Shown: positions 1 to 7,396, counted from the stretch's first letter. The stretch: DNA of 23,724 nt from Conexibacter sp. (GCA_025964215.1 JAOPZG010000011.1:1-23724), one strand, 5' to 3'. Numbers and translations are program-made. Notes: generated by a model not told the origin, from the sequence alone.

Positions 1-746
1 TCGAGACCGAGGCTGCCGCAGACCGTGAAGGCGATCGACTCGACCACCAGCTCCTCCTCGCTGTAGGTGAGCTCGAGGTCGTCCTCCTCGCGCTCGACCC
101 GGAAGAGCATGTGCCCCAACTCGTGCACCAGCGTCTTGACCCGGTGGTTGACCGACTCGCGCTCGTTGATCGCCAGCGTGCGGGTCTCCGGGACACAGCA
201 GCCGCCGTAGCGCTCGGGCATCGGCTCGACCACCACCACGTACCCGACGCTCTGCGCCAACCCGGTCAGTGGCACCATTGCCCACGCCAGCTCGTCGCCC
301 TCGGGCTCTGAGATCGGCGGATCCAGCGTCACGGGCTCGGCTGGCGCAGGCAGCTCCTGGACCTGTGAGCGATCGAAGACCGGCCCCAGCCGAAACATCG
401 TCCTGGGCCGCTCGTCGGTAACGGCGCCGGCCGCTTCCCACTCGGCCAGCGCCTTCTTCGACGGCGGGATCGGCATCCAGATTCGCAGCGCCGTCTCGCC
501 CTTGCGCACCGCGTAGCCCAACTGCAACCACCGACGGAACCCGGCCACGTAGGTCGCCTCCGGGCACTGCATCGCGATCAACAGCTGGTTGTTGAGGCTG
601 TAGCGATGGAAGTGCCGACGCGACGCCAACCACGCCTGCCAACCCTCCGACGTCGTCAGCGCCTCGACCGCCGCCGCGGCCTTCGCGCGATCCGCCTCGC
701 GTCGAGCCTGACGCTCGGCATCGCTGGGCTTCGTCTTGGTGGGCAC
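1..746 (-). CDS. ArdC-like antirestriction / ImmA-IrrE-type metallopeptidase protein (3' end outside window)
   Basis: The visible 248 residues hold an ArdC-type N-terminal ssDNA-binding-like domain (about residues 35-95, with YSLNNQLLIAMQ and a GYAVRKGE-like segment). A zinc metallopeptidase domain follows, with HELGH at residues 208-212 and a probable third ligand at E236 (VVES). ArdC proteins of conjugative plasmids protect incoming ssDNA and antagonise restriction. That role is family knowledge and has not been shown here. I chose the GTG at 746 because a perfect AGGAGG lies 5 nt upstream on the minus strand, and the N-terminus then begins PTKTKPS. The reading frame stays open to base 1, so the C-terminus is missing. 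This family is common on integrated and conjugative elements of actinobacteria, which fits the accessory character of the window. It could instead act as a stress-response or housekeeping protease. Confidence 0.85.
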   Translation of the reverse strand, partial: MPTKTKPSDAERQARREADRAKAAAAVEALTTSEGWQAWLASRRHFHRYSLNNQLLIAMQCPEATYVAGFRRWLQLGYAVRKGETALRIWMPIPPSKKALAEWEAAGAVTDERPRTMFRLGPVFDRSQVQELPAPAEPVTLDPPISEPEGDELAWAMVPLTGLAQSVGYVVVVEPMPERYGGCCVPETRTLAINERESVNHRVKTLVHELGHMLFRVEREEDDLELTYSEEELVVESIAFTVCGSLGL

Positions 747-775
747 GGGAGCCTCCTGCTTCGAGGTCCCGCCCG

Positions 776-804
776 GTGCGGGACCGATCCCGGTCCCACC
801 GCAC
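776..804. promoter_or_regulatory. Inverted repeat between two divergent genes
   Basis: GGGACC and GGTCCC face each other around a six-base centre (780-797). The pairing extends outward as GTGC/GCAC at 776-779 and 801-804, with a small bulge. The repeat sits between the divergent starts of the ArdC-like gene (746) and the DUF2188 gene (890), so an operator is possible. It could also be a chance hairpin in GC-rich DNA. Confidence 0.35.
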
Positions 805-889
805 GCACGGACGCGTGCCACCGTGGGCTGGGTCGGTCGAGCGCCGCGTCGGCGCATTAGTCCTGCAACTACGGGGAACTATGAGAAGC

Positions 890-1123
890 ATGGCCAAGCC
901 GAACAGAAGAACCGTGGCTCCGCGCGGCGACCAGTGGGCTGTCGAAAAGCCCGGCTCCTCGCGAGCGAGTTCTCTCCACTCGACGCAGAAGGGGGCGCAG
1001 GACGCAGCTCGCAAGACCCTTAACAACACAGGCGGCGGCGAGCTCGTCACCCAGGGCCGTGACGGCAAGATCCGCGAGAAGGACACCGTGGGCCGGCCTG
1101 ACCCGTTTCCGCCGCGGGGCTAG
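890..1123 (+). CDS. DUF2188 family small protein
   Basis: This gene encodes 77 residues that match the DUF2188 pattern along their whole length. The pattern runs from an N-terminal MAKPNRRTVAPRGDQWAV through a central ASS..STQ..A...AR segment and GGGELVTQGRDGKIREKD to the terminal DPFPPRG. The function of the family is unknown. Members are small, soluble, widespread in bacteria, and sometimes found on mobile elements. An in-frame ATG lies three codons upstream at 881. I prefer 890 because family members typically begin MAK, and the purine-rich gagaagc just before it could act as a weak ribosome site. The gene is divergent from the ArdC-like gene and 428 bp upstream of the metal cluster. No transmembrane segment or signal peptide is visible. 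Confidence 0.8.
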   Translation: MAKPNRRTVAPRGDQWAVEKPGSSRASSLHSTQKGAQDAARKTLNNTGGGELVTQGRDGKIREKDTVGRPDPFPPRG

Positions 1124-1537
1124 CCGTACAAGACTTAGCCCCCTCCCCAGGTAGCGGGCGACTCGGTCGCTTGCGTTGGGTCTGTGGGAAGAGAGCGCGA
1201 CCGCCCCGCTGGGGGATGACAGCGAGGCGGCCGGCGTCCAGCCCATCCGTGGGACCCGGCAGCTAAGCGCAGATGGACGCTCGGCCCGTGCCGGGTGCGC
1301 AAAGCATGGAGGTCGGGCGCGGCACGGCGCCTACCCCGATGAGTAGTTCCCAGTGGAGGCGGCTCCTGCCAGCGCGCGTCGGAGCGACGAGCGACCCGTC
1401 GGCGTCGCGGCACGCGAGCGTCCATAGGCGTTGCGGACGTCGGTCTTGGCGGTGAGCGGGCAGACGAGATCCCAGCGATGTCAGGTTGCTGGTCCGAGGC
1501 GTTGTCCGACCCTGGCCAAGGCAAAGCATGAGCGTCC
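1124..1537. other. Intergenic stretch with no supportable gene
   Basis: Short open frames occur on both strands, for example about 60-130 codons across 1135-1529. They are Arg/Pro/Ser-rich with no recognisable family, as expected from random GC-rich sequence. I saw no tRNA cloverleaf, terminator with a T-run or repeat here. Decayed coding DNA cannot be excluded. Confidence 0.4.
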
Positions 1538-1554
1538 TATCATGTGTTCAGATG
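1538..1554 (+). promoter_or_regulatory. Putative leaderless -10 box and SmtB-like half-site before the CDF gene
   Basis: TATCAT at 1538-1543 lies 8 nt before ATG 1552, a spacing typical of leaderless actinobacterial transcripts. TGTTCAGATG at 1545-1554 resembles one arm of the 12-2-12 operator used by SmtB/CzrA regulators. A convincing second arm is not visible. A SmtB-type sensor is encoded in the same operon, so autoregulation at this site is plausible. Confidence 0.4.
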
Positions 1555-2238
1555 GACTACGCCCATGCACACGACCATCAAGACCATGGACATGACCATG
1601 AGGCTCAGGGGCACGGTCACAGCCACGGGTTGGTCGACCGCTCGATCACGAGCTCACGGGACGGGCTGCGGGTCGTCGGGGTGAGCCTGGTGGTGCTCTT
1701 GGTCACGGCGCTCGTGCAGGCGGTGATCTTCGCCTCCACCGGAAGCGTCGCGCTCCTGGCCGACCTGATCCACAACGCCGGGGACGCGCTGACGGCCGTC
1801 CCACTGGGCATCGCGTTCTTCCTGCGGTCGTTCGTCGCCGAGAAGCGCGCCGGCTACTTCGTCGTGTTCACGATCTTCGTCAGCGCCTGCGTCGCTGGCG
1901 TCGAAGCGGTCCTGCGCCTCTTCAACCCGCAGGACCTCGACCACCTCGGCACGCTGGCGATCGCCGGCCTGGTCGGCTTCGTCGGCAACGAGATCGCCGC
2001 GCAGGTCCGGCTCCGTGGCGGGAAGCGGCTCAGCAGTCCGGCGCTGATCGCCGACGGTCATCACGCTCGCGTCGACGGATTCGTCAGCCTCGCCGTCGTC
2101 GCCAGCGCGGCGGTCGTCGCGGTGGGCTTCCGCCTTGGCGACCCGATCATCGGCCTGGTGATCACCGGTGTGATCCTGCGCATCACGTGGCAGTCGATGC
2201 AGACGATCAAGGCCGACCCGGGCGAGCCGATCGCCTAG
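1552..2238 (+). CDS. Cation diffusion facilitator (CDF) metal transporter, short form
   Basis: This 228-aa membrane protein of the CDF family would exchange Zn2+/Co2+/Cd2+-type ions for protons across the cytoplasmic membrane. The N-terminus is a His-rich loop (residues 4-26, repeated H-x-H and H-D-H). About six hydrophobic segments follow. The two metal-site motifs are present: D71-x2-H74-x3-D78 in TM2 (DLIHNAGD) and H171-x3-D175 in TM5 (HHARVD). Only about 18 residues follow the last membrane span, so the usual C-terminal cytoplasmic dimerisation domain is missing. The ATG at 1552 begins the recognisable MDYAHAHDHQ sequence. ATG 1528 in the same frame is an alternative. The gene is followed 12 bp later by an ArsR-type sensor, which suggests a metal-induced operon. 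The exact metal is inferred from that neighbour. Confidence 0.87.
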   Translation: MDYAHAHDHQDHGHDHEAQGHGHSHGLVDRSITSSRDGLRVVGVSLVVLLVTALVQAVIFASTGSVALLADLIHNAGDALTAVPLGIAFFLRSFVAEKRAGYFVVFTIFVSACVAGVEAVLRLFNPQDLDHLGTLAIAGLVGFVGNEIAAQVRLRGGKRLSSPALIADGHHARVDGFVSLAVVASAAVVAVGFRLGDPIIGLVITGVILRITWQSMQTIKADPGEPIA

Positions 2239-2250
2239 ATTGGCGGGCGC

Positions 2251-2595
2251 ATGCCTGAGCCGTCCCAACATCGCGACGCCGGCCGCCCGCTGGAGCTCGA
2301 GGAGGCCGAGCGGCTCGCGGAGGCGTTGCGCGCCTTCGGCTCGGCGAGCCGGTTGCGGTTGTTGTGGGCGTTGCTCGACGGTGAGCGCACGGTCGAGGAG
2401 TTGGCGACCGTGATCGACATGGAGCAGAGCGCCGTCTCTCATCAGCTGCGCCTCCTGCGCCAGCAGCGGTTGGTCGCGGTGCGGCGCGACGGTCGCCATG
2501 CCCACTACCGCTTGTTCGACCATCACTTGCCCGACCTGCTCGGGGCGTTGCGCAACCACTACGAGCACGCCGACGGGCCGAGCGGAAGCTCGTAG
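2251..2595 (+). CDS. ArsR/SmtB family metal-sensing repressor (SmtB/CzrA type, alpha-5 site)
   Basis: This is a 114-aa winged-helix repressor. The HTH spans roughly residues 47-72 (TVEELATVIDMEQSAVSHQL), followed by the wing RRDGRHAHYRL. The C-terminal helix carries D90-x-H92-x10-H103-x2-H106, exactly the alpha-5 ligand arrangement (D, H, H, H) used by SmtB and CzrA to sense Zn2+ or Co2+. The NmtR sensor uses the same core for Ni/Co, so the metal is not settled. There is no CxC in the alpha-3 helix, which argues against As or Cd sensing. The start lies 12 bp after the CDF stop, so the two genes are almost certainly co-transcribed, with the repressor controlling the transporter. The downstream gene is convergent, 8 bp away. 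Confidence 0.93.
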   Translation: MPEPSQHRDAGRPLELEEAERLAEALRAFGSASRLRLLWALLDGERTVEELATVIDMEQSAVSHQLRLLRQQRLVAVRRDGRHAHYRLFDHHLPDLLGALRNHYEHADGPSGSS

Positions 2596-2603
2596 CGACG
2601 GCG

Positions 2604-3245
2604 TCAGGCCGGTCGGGCGATGCCGAGGGCGTGCGGGACCGCGGGCTGGAAGCGTGCTGGCGCGAACCCGAATCGCTCCAGCGATGTGACGGTGAATCCT
2701 GCCTGTTCGATGGCGCCGACGGTGTCGCGAGAGAGATGGCATCCACCGGCGACGGCCGGCCAGAGCCCGCTCCTGTCGGCGGCCTTGAACAGGGCGCGGA
2801 GTGGCTGATGCGAGGCGATGACGTGCTCGTAGAAGCGCAGCTCGCCGCCAGGACGAAGGACGCGACGGATCTCGGCCAGCGCGCGTGCCTGGTTGGGCAC
2901 CGAGCACAACACGAGGCTGGTGACGACGACGTCAGCGCTGTCGTCGGCCGCCGGGAGCGCGTCGGCGACGCCGGCGATCAGGGTGACCGCGACGGCGACC
3001 TCAGAGGCCACTCGCTCTGCCTCGGCGCGCAGCGTCGGCTCGGGTTCGATGGCGAGGACCTCGGTCACTGTGGTCGGGTAGTGGGGGAAGTTCAGTCCCT
3101 GGCCGGCGCCGAGCTCGACGACCTGGCCGGCTGCCCCTGCCAGCAGGCGCTGCCGGTGCTGGCGCGCGCCTCGCTCCTCGGCTCCGGGCGCGGCGCGCAG
3201 GTAGAGCCGCGCGAACCGTGGATGCGGAAGGTCGGTCGGAGGCAT
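2604..3245 (-). CDS. Class I SAM-dependent methyltransferase, METTL7/UbiE-like
   Basis: The gene encodes 213 residues. The SAM-binding motif I is VVELGAGQGLNF near residue 42, followed by an acidic strand end (AIEPEP) and a motif-III-like VLRPGGELRFYEHV. The C-terminal half, with EHV, GGC and LSRDT..IEQAGF, resembles the METTL7-like branch, some members of which methylate thiols or small hydrophobic substrates. The substrate here is unknown. The start at 3245 (ATG, MPPTDL) is followed directly by HPRFARLY, which is typical of this group. The gene lies 32 bp downstream of the cadA-type ATPase on the same strand, so it may be the third gene of that operon. A role in detoxifying thiol or metal adducts is conceivable but is inference only. 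Confidence 0.82.
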   Translation of the reverse strand: MPPTDLPHPRFARLYLRAAPGAEERGARQHRQRLLAGAAGQVVELGAGQGLNFPHYPTTVTEVLAIEPEPTLRAEAERVASEVAVAVTLIAGVADALPAADDSADVVVTSLVLCSVPNQARALAEIRRVLRPGGELRFYEHVIASHQPLRALFKAADRSGLWPAVAGGCHLSRDTVGAIEQAGFTVTSLERFGFAPARFQPAVPHALGIARPA

Positions 3246-3277
3246 GGCGCCAGTGTGGACGACACGCGACGCGTCGG

Positions 3278-5560
3278 CTACCGCGAGGTGGTCGTGCTCG
3301 CGGCGTCGGCGCCGGGCGCGGCGCAGCATGCGTCGGCGCAGGGCTCCTCGACCGCCTCGACGACCGGCTCCGGTGCCGCGGCCGTCTTGGTGTGCGTTCC
3401 GCGCAGCAACCGCATGGCGTTGAGCGTGACGGCCAAGGACATGCCCATGTCGGCGGCGACTGCGAGCACGAGCGTGACCAGGCCGAAGGGGGCGAGGAGG
3501 ACGAAGACGCCCTTGACCGCCAGCGAGGCGATGACGTTGACCCGCATGATCGACCGGGCACGGCGGGCGAGGTCGATGGCCTCGGGCAGGCGGTCGAGGC
3601 GGTCGGACATCAGCGCGAGGTCCGCGCTCTGCAGGGCGACGTCGGAGCCGGCGGCGCCCATCGCGACACCGACCCGTGCGGCGGCCAAGGCGGGCGCGTC
3701 GTTGACGCCGTCGCCGACCATGGCAACGACATGGCCTTGGTCCTGCAGGTCGGTGACGGCGCTCAGCTTGTCCTCGGGCAGCAGTCCGGCGCGCCATTCG
3801 TCGACATCGGCGTCTTGGGCGACGGCGCGCGCGACGGGCTCGGCATCGCCGGTGAGCATGACCACGCGCGCGACGCCGGAAGCGCGGAGCTGTGCGACGA
3901 GTTCCGCGGCCTCGGGGCGCGGCTGGTCGGCCAGGCCGAAGGTGGCGAGCAGCCTGTCGCCTTCACCGAGGGCCAGCGCGGTCTGGCCGGCCTCGTGGAG
4001 CTTGGCGAGCGCGGGCACGTCGCGGCCGGTCTGCTCGGATGCGAGGCGCGGGCCGCCGGCCCACAGCGCGCGGTCGCCGACGTGGGCCTGGGCGCCGCGT
4101 CCGGGGAGCGACTCGAAGTCCTCGACCGGGTCGATGTCCAGGTCGTGTTCGCGGGCGGCGCGGCGGATCGCGGCGGCGAGCGGGTGCTCGGAGCGGGCCT
4201 CGACGGCGGCCATCAGCGCCAGCGCCTCGTCCTCGGTGACGCCCTCGGCCGGGGCGATGGTGCGCAGTTGCGGGAGGCCGAGGGTCAGGGTTCCGGTCTT
4301 GTCCAGGGCGACGAGGTCGACGCGGGCCAGCTCCTCGAGCGCGGCGCCGCCCTTGATGACGATGCCGCGGTGGGCGGCGGCGCCGATCGCCGAGACGACC
4401 GCGACGGGGACGGAGATGACCAGTGAGCAGGGGCAGGCGACGATCAGCAGCGCCAGGGCGCGGTAGGTCCAGGTGTCCAGCTCGCCGCCGAAGGCCAGCG
4501 GGACGGTGGCGACCAGGAGGGCGGTGAGGAAGACCAGCGGCGTGTAGACGCGGGCGAACTGGTCGATGAAGCGCTCAGCCGGGGCGCGAGAGCCTTGGGC
4601 GTCCTCGACGAGCGCGGCGACGCGCGAGAGGGTCGAGTCGGCCGAGGCGCGCGAGACGGTGATGGTCAGCGCGCCGGTGGTGTTCAGCGTGCCGGCGAAG
4701 ACGGTGTCGCCGGGCTGCTTGTCGACCGGGACCGACTCGCCGGTGATCGGCGCCTGATCGACGCTCGATGATCCGTCGGCCACCGTGCCGTCCAGCGGCA
4801 GGCGCTCGCCCGGACGGACCACCACGTGGTCGCCGACCGCGACGGCATCGACTCCTACAACTTGTTCGCGGCCGTCGACCAGCACGCGCGCCTGGGCGGG
4901 TGCGAGGTCCATCAGCGCGCGGACCGAGCGGCGGCTGCGCTCCAGCGCCATCGCCTCCAGGCCGGTGCCGACGGCGAAGAGGACCAGGACCCAGGCGCCT
5001 TCGGCGTAGGCGCCGATGCCGACTGCGCCCACCGCGGCGAGCGCCATCAACACGTTCATGTCGAGCGAACGGCGCAAGAGCGCGCCCCACGCCGCGAGGG
5101 CGATCGACCAGCCACCGACGGCCATTGACAACAGGTACAACGGCTCGGCAACAGCCCGCGGCGCCGAGACGAGGCTCGCCGCAGCGGCTAGGACCAGCAG
5201 CGCGACCGAGGCTGAGGTCGAGACGGCGCGGACGTCGCGGCGCCAGAACGGCGCAGCGTCCTGGGCAGCCGCCCGGTCGGATGGCTGGGCGCGATAGCCG
5301 GCGCGGCTGACGGCGCGCAGTACGGCGGCGTCGGGCGCGTCACCGGCGACGAACATCGTCGCCGTCCCGAAGGAAACCTCGGCACTGGCGATGCCTTCGA
5401 TGGCCGCGACGGTCTTCTGCACCGTCTTGGCGCACGCCGCGCAATCCATTCCGTCCACGCGGAAGCGACGGACCTCCGCAGATTCAGGGACGCGCGGCTC
5501 AAGGACCTCGGGGTCCGCAACGGCCGGCGCGGCCATCGGCAGCTCGATCGGCGGCGTCAT
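3278..5560 (-). CDS. cadA: Zn2+/Cd2+/Pb2+-exporting P1B-type ATPase (CadA/ZntA type)
   Basis: This 760-aa ATPase pumps divalent soft metals out of the cytoplasm. An N-terminal heavy-metal domain carries GMDCAAC (C40, C43). Then come paired hydrophobic helices, the actuator TGES (273-276), the membrane CPC motif (376-378), the phosphorylation loop DKTGT (D420), the P1B-specific HP dipeptide (459-460) and the hinge GDGVND (617-622). K683 and D704 in the last membrane helices match the lysine/aspartate pair of ZntA, which points to Zn/Cd/Pb rather than Cu. The C-terminal tail has an extra C741-x3-C745-C746 cluster. The ATG at 5560 overlaps the stop of the upstream CadC-type gene (ATGA), indicating translational coupling. 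A longer frame extends upstream but only shadows the sensor gene, so I rejected it. Confidence 0.96.
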   Translation of the reverse strand: MTPPIELPMAAPAVADPEVLEPRVPESAEVRRFRVDGMDCAACAKTVQKTVAAIEGIASAEVSFGTATMFVAGDAPDAAVLRAVSRAGYRAQPSDRAAAQDAAPFWRRDVRAVSTSASVALLVLAAAASLVSAPRAVAEPLYLLSMAVGGWSIALAAWGALLRRSLDMNVLMALAAVGAVGIGAYAEGAWVLVLFAVGTGLEAMALERSRRSVRALMDLAPAQARVLVDGREQVVGVDAVAVGDHVVVRPGERLPLDGTVADGSSSVDQAPITGESVPVDKQPGDTVFAGTLNTTGALTITVSRASADSTLSRVAALVEDAQGSRAPAERFIDQFARVYTPLVFLTALLVATVPLAFGGELDTWTYRALALLIVACPCSLVISVPVAVVSAIGAAAHRGIVIKGGAALEELARVDLVALDKTGTLTLGLPQLRTIAPAEGVTEDEALALMAAVEARSEHPLAAAIRRAAREHDLDIDPVEDFESLPGRGAQAHVGDRALWAGGPRLASEQTGRDVPALAKLHEAGQTALALGEGDRLLATFGLADQPRPEAAELVAQLRASGVARVVMLTGDAEPVARAVAQDADVDEWRAGLLPEDKLSAVTDLQDQGHVVAMVGDGVNDAPALAAARVGVAMGAAGSDVALQSADLALMSDRLDRLPEAIDLARRARSIMRVNVIASLAVKGVFVLLAPFGLVTLVLAVAADMGMSLAVTLNAMRLLRGTHTKTAAAPEPVVEAVEEPCADACCAAPGADAASTTTSR

Positions 5561-5910
5561 GACGCCACCTGCACGTCGGAGACCGTCGCCAGCAGCGCCT
5601 TGCCGCGCGCGGTCATCGAGTACATGACCATCTTGCCGTCGCGCCGCGAGGACGCCAACCCAGCCGTACGCAACGCGCGCACATGGTGAGAGACCAGGTT
5701 CTCCGCCCGTCCCGAGATCCACGCCAGATCGCACACGCACAACTCATCGGTCGCCGCCAACGCGGCGGCGAGCATCACGCGCGTCGGATCGGCCAACGCC
5801 TTGGCCTCACGCGCCGCCCGCTCAGCTGCCTCCAGCGGCAGCACCCGCGCGCGCAACGCCTCGGCCTTTTCGAGGTCGAGACAGAGGAGGTCGCAGCGAT
5901 CATCCGACAT
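5557..5910 (-). CDS. cadC: CadC-type ArsR family repressor (Cd/Pb/Zn sensor)
   Basis: This is a 117-aa winged-helix repressor with four cysteines at C6, C10, C58 and C60 (RCDLLC near the N-terminus and ELCVCDL in alpha-3). This nearly superimposes on the C7/C11/C58/C60 metal site of staphylococcal CadC, so the alpha-3N thiolate site looks complete. The recognition helix region is AENLVSHHVRAL and the wing is RRDGKMVMYSMT. The stop overlaps the start of the ATPase gene by four bases, and an inverted repeat lies directly before the start. The obvious model is a repressor that releases DNA when Cd(II), Pb(II) or Zn(II) binds, inducing itself and the efflux pump. The ATG at 5910 gives the family length and places C6/C10 correctly. 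Confidence 0.94.
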   Translation of the reverse strand: MSDDRCDLLCLDLEKAEALRARVLPLEAAERAAREAKALADPTRVMLAAALAATDELCVCDLAWISGRAENLVSHHVRALRTAGLASSRRDGKMVMYSMTARGKALLATVSDVQVAS

Positions 5911-5935
5911 ACGTACAAACTAACAGACGTTGTAC
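5911..5935 (-). promoter_or_regulatory. cadC operator/promoter: inverted repeat overlapping a leaderless -10
   Basis: GTACAA at 5913-5918 and TTGTAC at 5930-5935 form a perfect six-base inverted repeat with an 11-bp centre. On the minus strand a TAGTTT -10-like box (5917-5922) lies inside the repeat, 6 nt before the cadC ATG. A repressor bound here would block the polymerase. No clear -35 hexamer is visible. Confidence 0.6.
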
Positions 5936-6023
5936 CGTTGGCGGGAACAGCTCTACCGGATGTGCGGCTGTACGGCGTGAACCTCCGCGCTGCCCAGCGA
6001 AGCCGGCGTAGGGTCGTTACATC

Positions 6024-6479
6024 ATGGAGACAGAGACGCTGAGTCCCGAGGCGGTGGTCGCTCGCGACGCGATCAAAAACGTCTGCGCGGGCAGCGTCGA
6101 TCGCATCGCGGAGTTCTACGACGAGGAGTTCGTCGACTACGTCAACGGGATGGTCTTCCGAGGGCACGAGGGTGGGCGGGAGTCGATCGCGTTCTACAAG
6201 TCGTTGTTCAGTCCGCTGCGCTTCGACATCGACGAGCAGGTCACCCAGGGCGACCGGGTCGCCAGTCGATGGACGCTGTACGGCACCAATCGTGGCCGCG
6301 AGGTCGAGTTGCACGGGATCGTCATCAGCCACGTCCGTGGCGGACGGATTATCGAAGACCACGCGATCTCCGACACGTTGGCCCTCCCGCGCGCGCTCGG
6401 CGTTTGGCGGACCCTGGCAGTCCTCGTGGACATCCTGCGCGGGCGGGTCAAGGTACCCAAGGGCGCTATCGGCGGATAG
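6024..6479 (+). CDS. SnoaL-like / NTF2-fold protein
   Basis: This 151-aa protein looks like the NTF2-like SnoaL/ester-cyclase group. An N-terminal helix (SPEAVVARDAIKNVCAGSV) is followed by a FYDEEFVDYVNG strand and then the characteristic RGHEGGRESIAFYKSLF. A beta-rich half follows, with DEQVTQGDRVASRWTLYGTN and HGIVISHVRGGRIIEDH. Fold members include polyketide cyclases, limonene-epoxide hydrolase relatives and many small-molecule binders, and the substrate cannot be read from sequence. The gene diverges from cadC across about 110 bp. A TAGGGT box 9 nt before the ATG suggests a leaderless start. The last 30 residues are hydrophobic and basic (VWRTLAVLVDILRGRVKV), which is longer than usual for the fold. 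Confidence 0.78.
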   Translation: METETLSPEAVVARDAIKNVCAGSVDRIAEFYDEEFVDYVNGMVFRGHEGGRESIAFYKSLFSPLRFDIDEQVTQGDRVASRWTLYGTNRGREVELHGIVISHVRGGRIIEDHAISDTLALPRALGVWRTLAVLVDILRGRVKVPKGAIGG

Positions 6480-6544
6480 CCCTCCTCCGCGACACTGAGG
6501 ATTCTTTAGGTCGGTCCGTCCTTGTAGCGCCAACGCTCGCCGTC

Positions 6545-6874
6545 ATGACCGTGTCCGCCGCCGATCGAGCGCTTCCCAAGCGAGAGCGCCGCCTCCTCGC
6601 CAGCCTCGCTGAGCTCGCGGTCGCTTACATGGTCGGCGACGCGCTGCTCGGCGGCTGCACCGGCGCGCTGCACCTCGTGCCGCGGTTCGCGTTGTACTGC
6701 ATCGACGTCCTGACCCAGATCAGCGCCGTGCAGGCCGCGCTCGACAAGGTCGCGCTCGGCCTCCTCGACCAGCACGCCAATCACTGCGTCATGGGCGCCG
6801 AAGACGACGCCGAGACTCAGGCCAAGACCGACGAGCTGATGGCCGCCGTCGGGCGCCTGATGCGCCGCGGCTGA
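6545..6874 (+). CDS. Hypothetical 109-aa protein upstream of the DUF4396 gene
   Basis: I do not recognise this family. The product begins MTVSAADRALPKRERRLLAS and contains moderately hydrophobic helices at about residues 24-60 (VAYMVGDALLGG, VPRFALYCIDVL). A Q/A/L-rich segment and a QHANHC element near residue 80 follow, and the protein ends in a charged helix with TKTDELMAAVGRLMRR. A predicted all-helical soluble or peripheral protein fits best. The stop is 14 bp before the DUF4396 start, so the pair is probably one operon. The reading frame is open further upstream, but the region before ATG 6545 would overlap the SnoaL gene and has no family resemblance. No strong ribosome site is present, so the start is uncertain. 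Confidence 0.55.
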   Translation: MTVSAADRALPKRERRLLASLAELAVAYMVGDALLGGCTGALHLVPRFALYCIDVLTQISAVQAALDKVALGLLDQHANHCVMGAEDDAETQAKTDELMAAVGRLMRRG

Positions 6875-6888
6875 GCACAGGAGCAACG

Positions 6889-7365
6889 ATGAGCGAGCAC
6901 ACCGAACACCACGCAGACCACCAGGCGCAGAGCCTCAACCACACCGCCTTCTCGGCCACCGTGCACTGCCTCACCGGCTGCGCGATCGGCGAGATCCTCG
7001 GTCTGGTGCTCGGCACCGCGTTCGGATGGGCCAACGGCACGACGATCGCCGCCTCGATCGCGCTCGCTTTCTTCTTCGGCTACTCGCTCACGATGCTGCC
7101 GCTCTTACGCGCCGACCTCTCCCTGCGCCAGGCGCTGCCGCTCGCCTTCGCCTCCGACACCCTGAGCATCGCCACCATGGAGCTGCTCGACACGCTGACC
7201 GTCCTGGTCATCCCCGGCGCCATGGACGCCGGGCTCGGCGACCTGCTCTTCTGGGGCTCGCTCGCCGGCGCGTTGTTCATCGCCTTCTGGGCCGCGTTCC
7301 CGGTCAACCGCTGGCTCATCGCCCGCGGCAAGGGCCACGCGGTCATGCACGCGTATCACCACTGA
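6889..7365 (+). CDS. DUF4396 domain membrane protein
   Basis: This 158-aa protein has a His-rich cytoplasmic or periplasmic N-terminus (HTEHHADHQAQ) and then the DUF4396 signature HCLTGCAIGEILGLVLG. It has four probable membrane helices: about residues 26-44, 50-70, 98-112 and 118-138. The C-terminus ends HAVMHAYHH. The biochemical role of DUF4396 is unknown. The conserved HCxxGC motif and terminal histidines suggest metal binding. I infer a part in metal homeostasis from this motif and the heavy-metal neighbourhood. A good AGGAG lies 6 nt before the ATG. The upstream gene of unknown function ends 14 bp earlier. Confidence 0.87.
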   Translation: MSEHTEHHADHQAQSLNHTAFSATVHCLTGCAIGEILGLVLGTAFGWANGTTIAASIALAFFFGYSLTMLPLLRADLSLRQALPLAFASDTLSIATMELLDTLTVLVIPGAMDAGLGDLLFWGSLAGALFIAFWAAFPVNRWLIARGKGHAVMHAYHH

Positions 7366-7384
7366 CCTGCCGCCGAGGAAGTCG

Positions 7385-7396
7385 ACGCTGCAGCGT
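7385..7396. repeat. 12-bp perfect palindrome
   Basis: ACGCTGCAGCGT is a perfect palindrome about 20 bp after the DUF4396 stop and just before the promoter-like box of the next small gene. It could be a binding site for a dimeric repressor or part of a weak hairpin. A chance palindrome is also possible. Confidence 0.35.

Noticed and set aside
1135..1529. Three overlapping short frames before the CDF gene
   Set aside because: Arg/Pro/Ser-rich, no family resemblance and no ribosome sites. Compatible with random GC-rich DNA.
2631..4466. Long plus-strand open frame of 611 codons opposite the ATPase and methyltransferase
   Set aside because: It is a shadow of minus-strand coding DNA. The product is Ala/Ser/Arg-rich without domains, while the opposite strand encodes complete known families.
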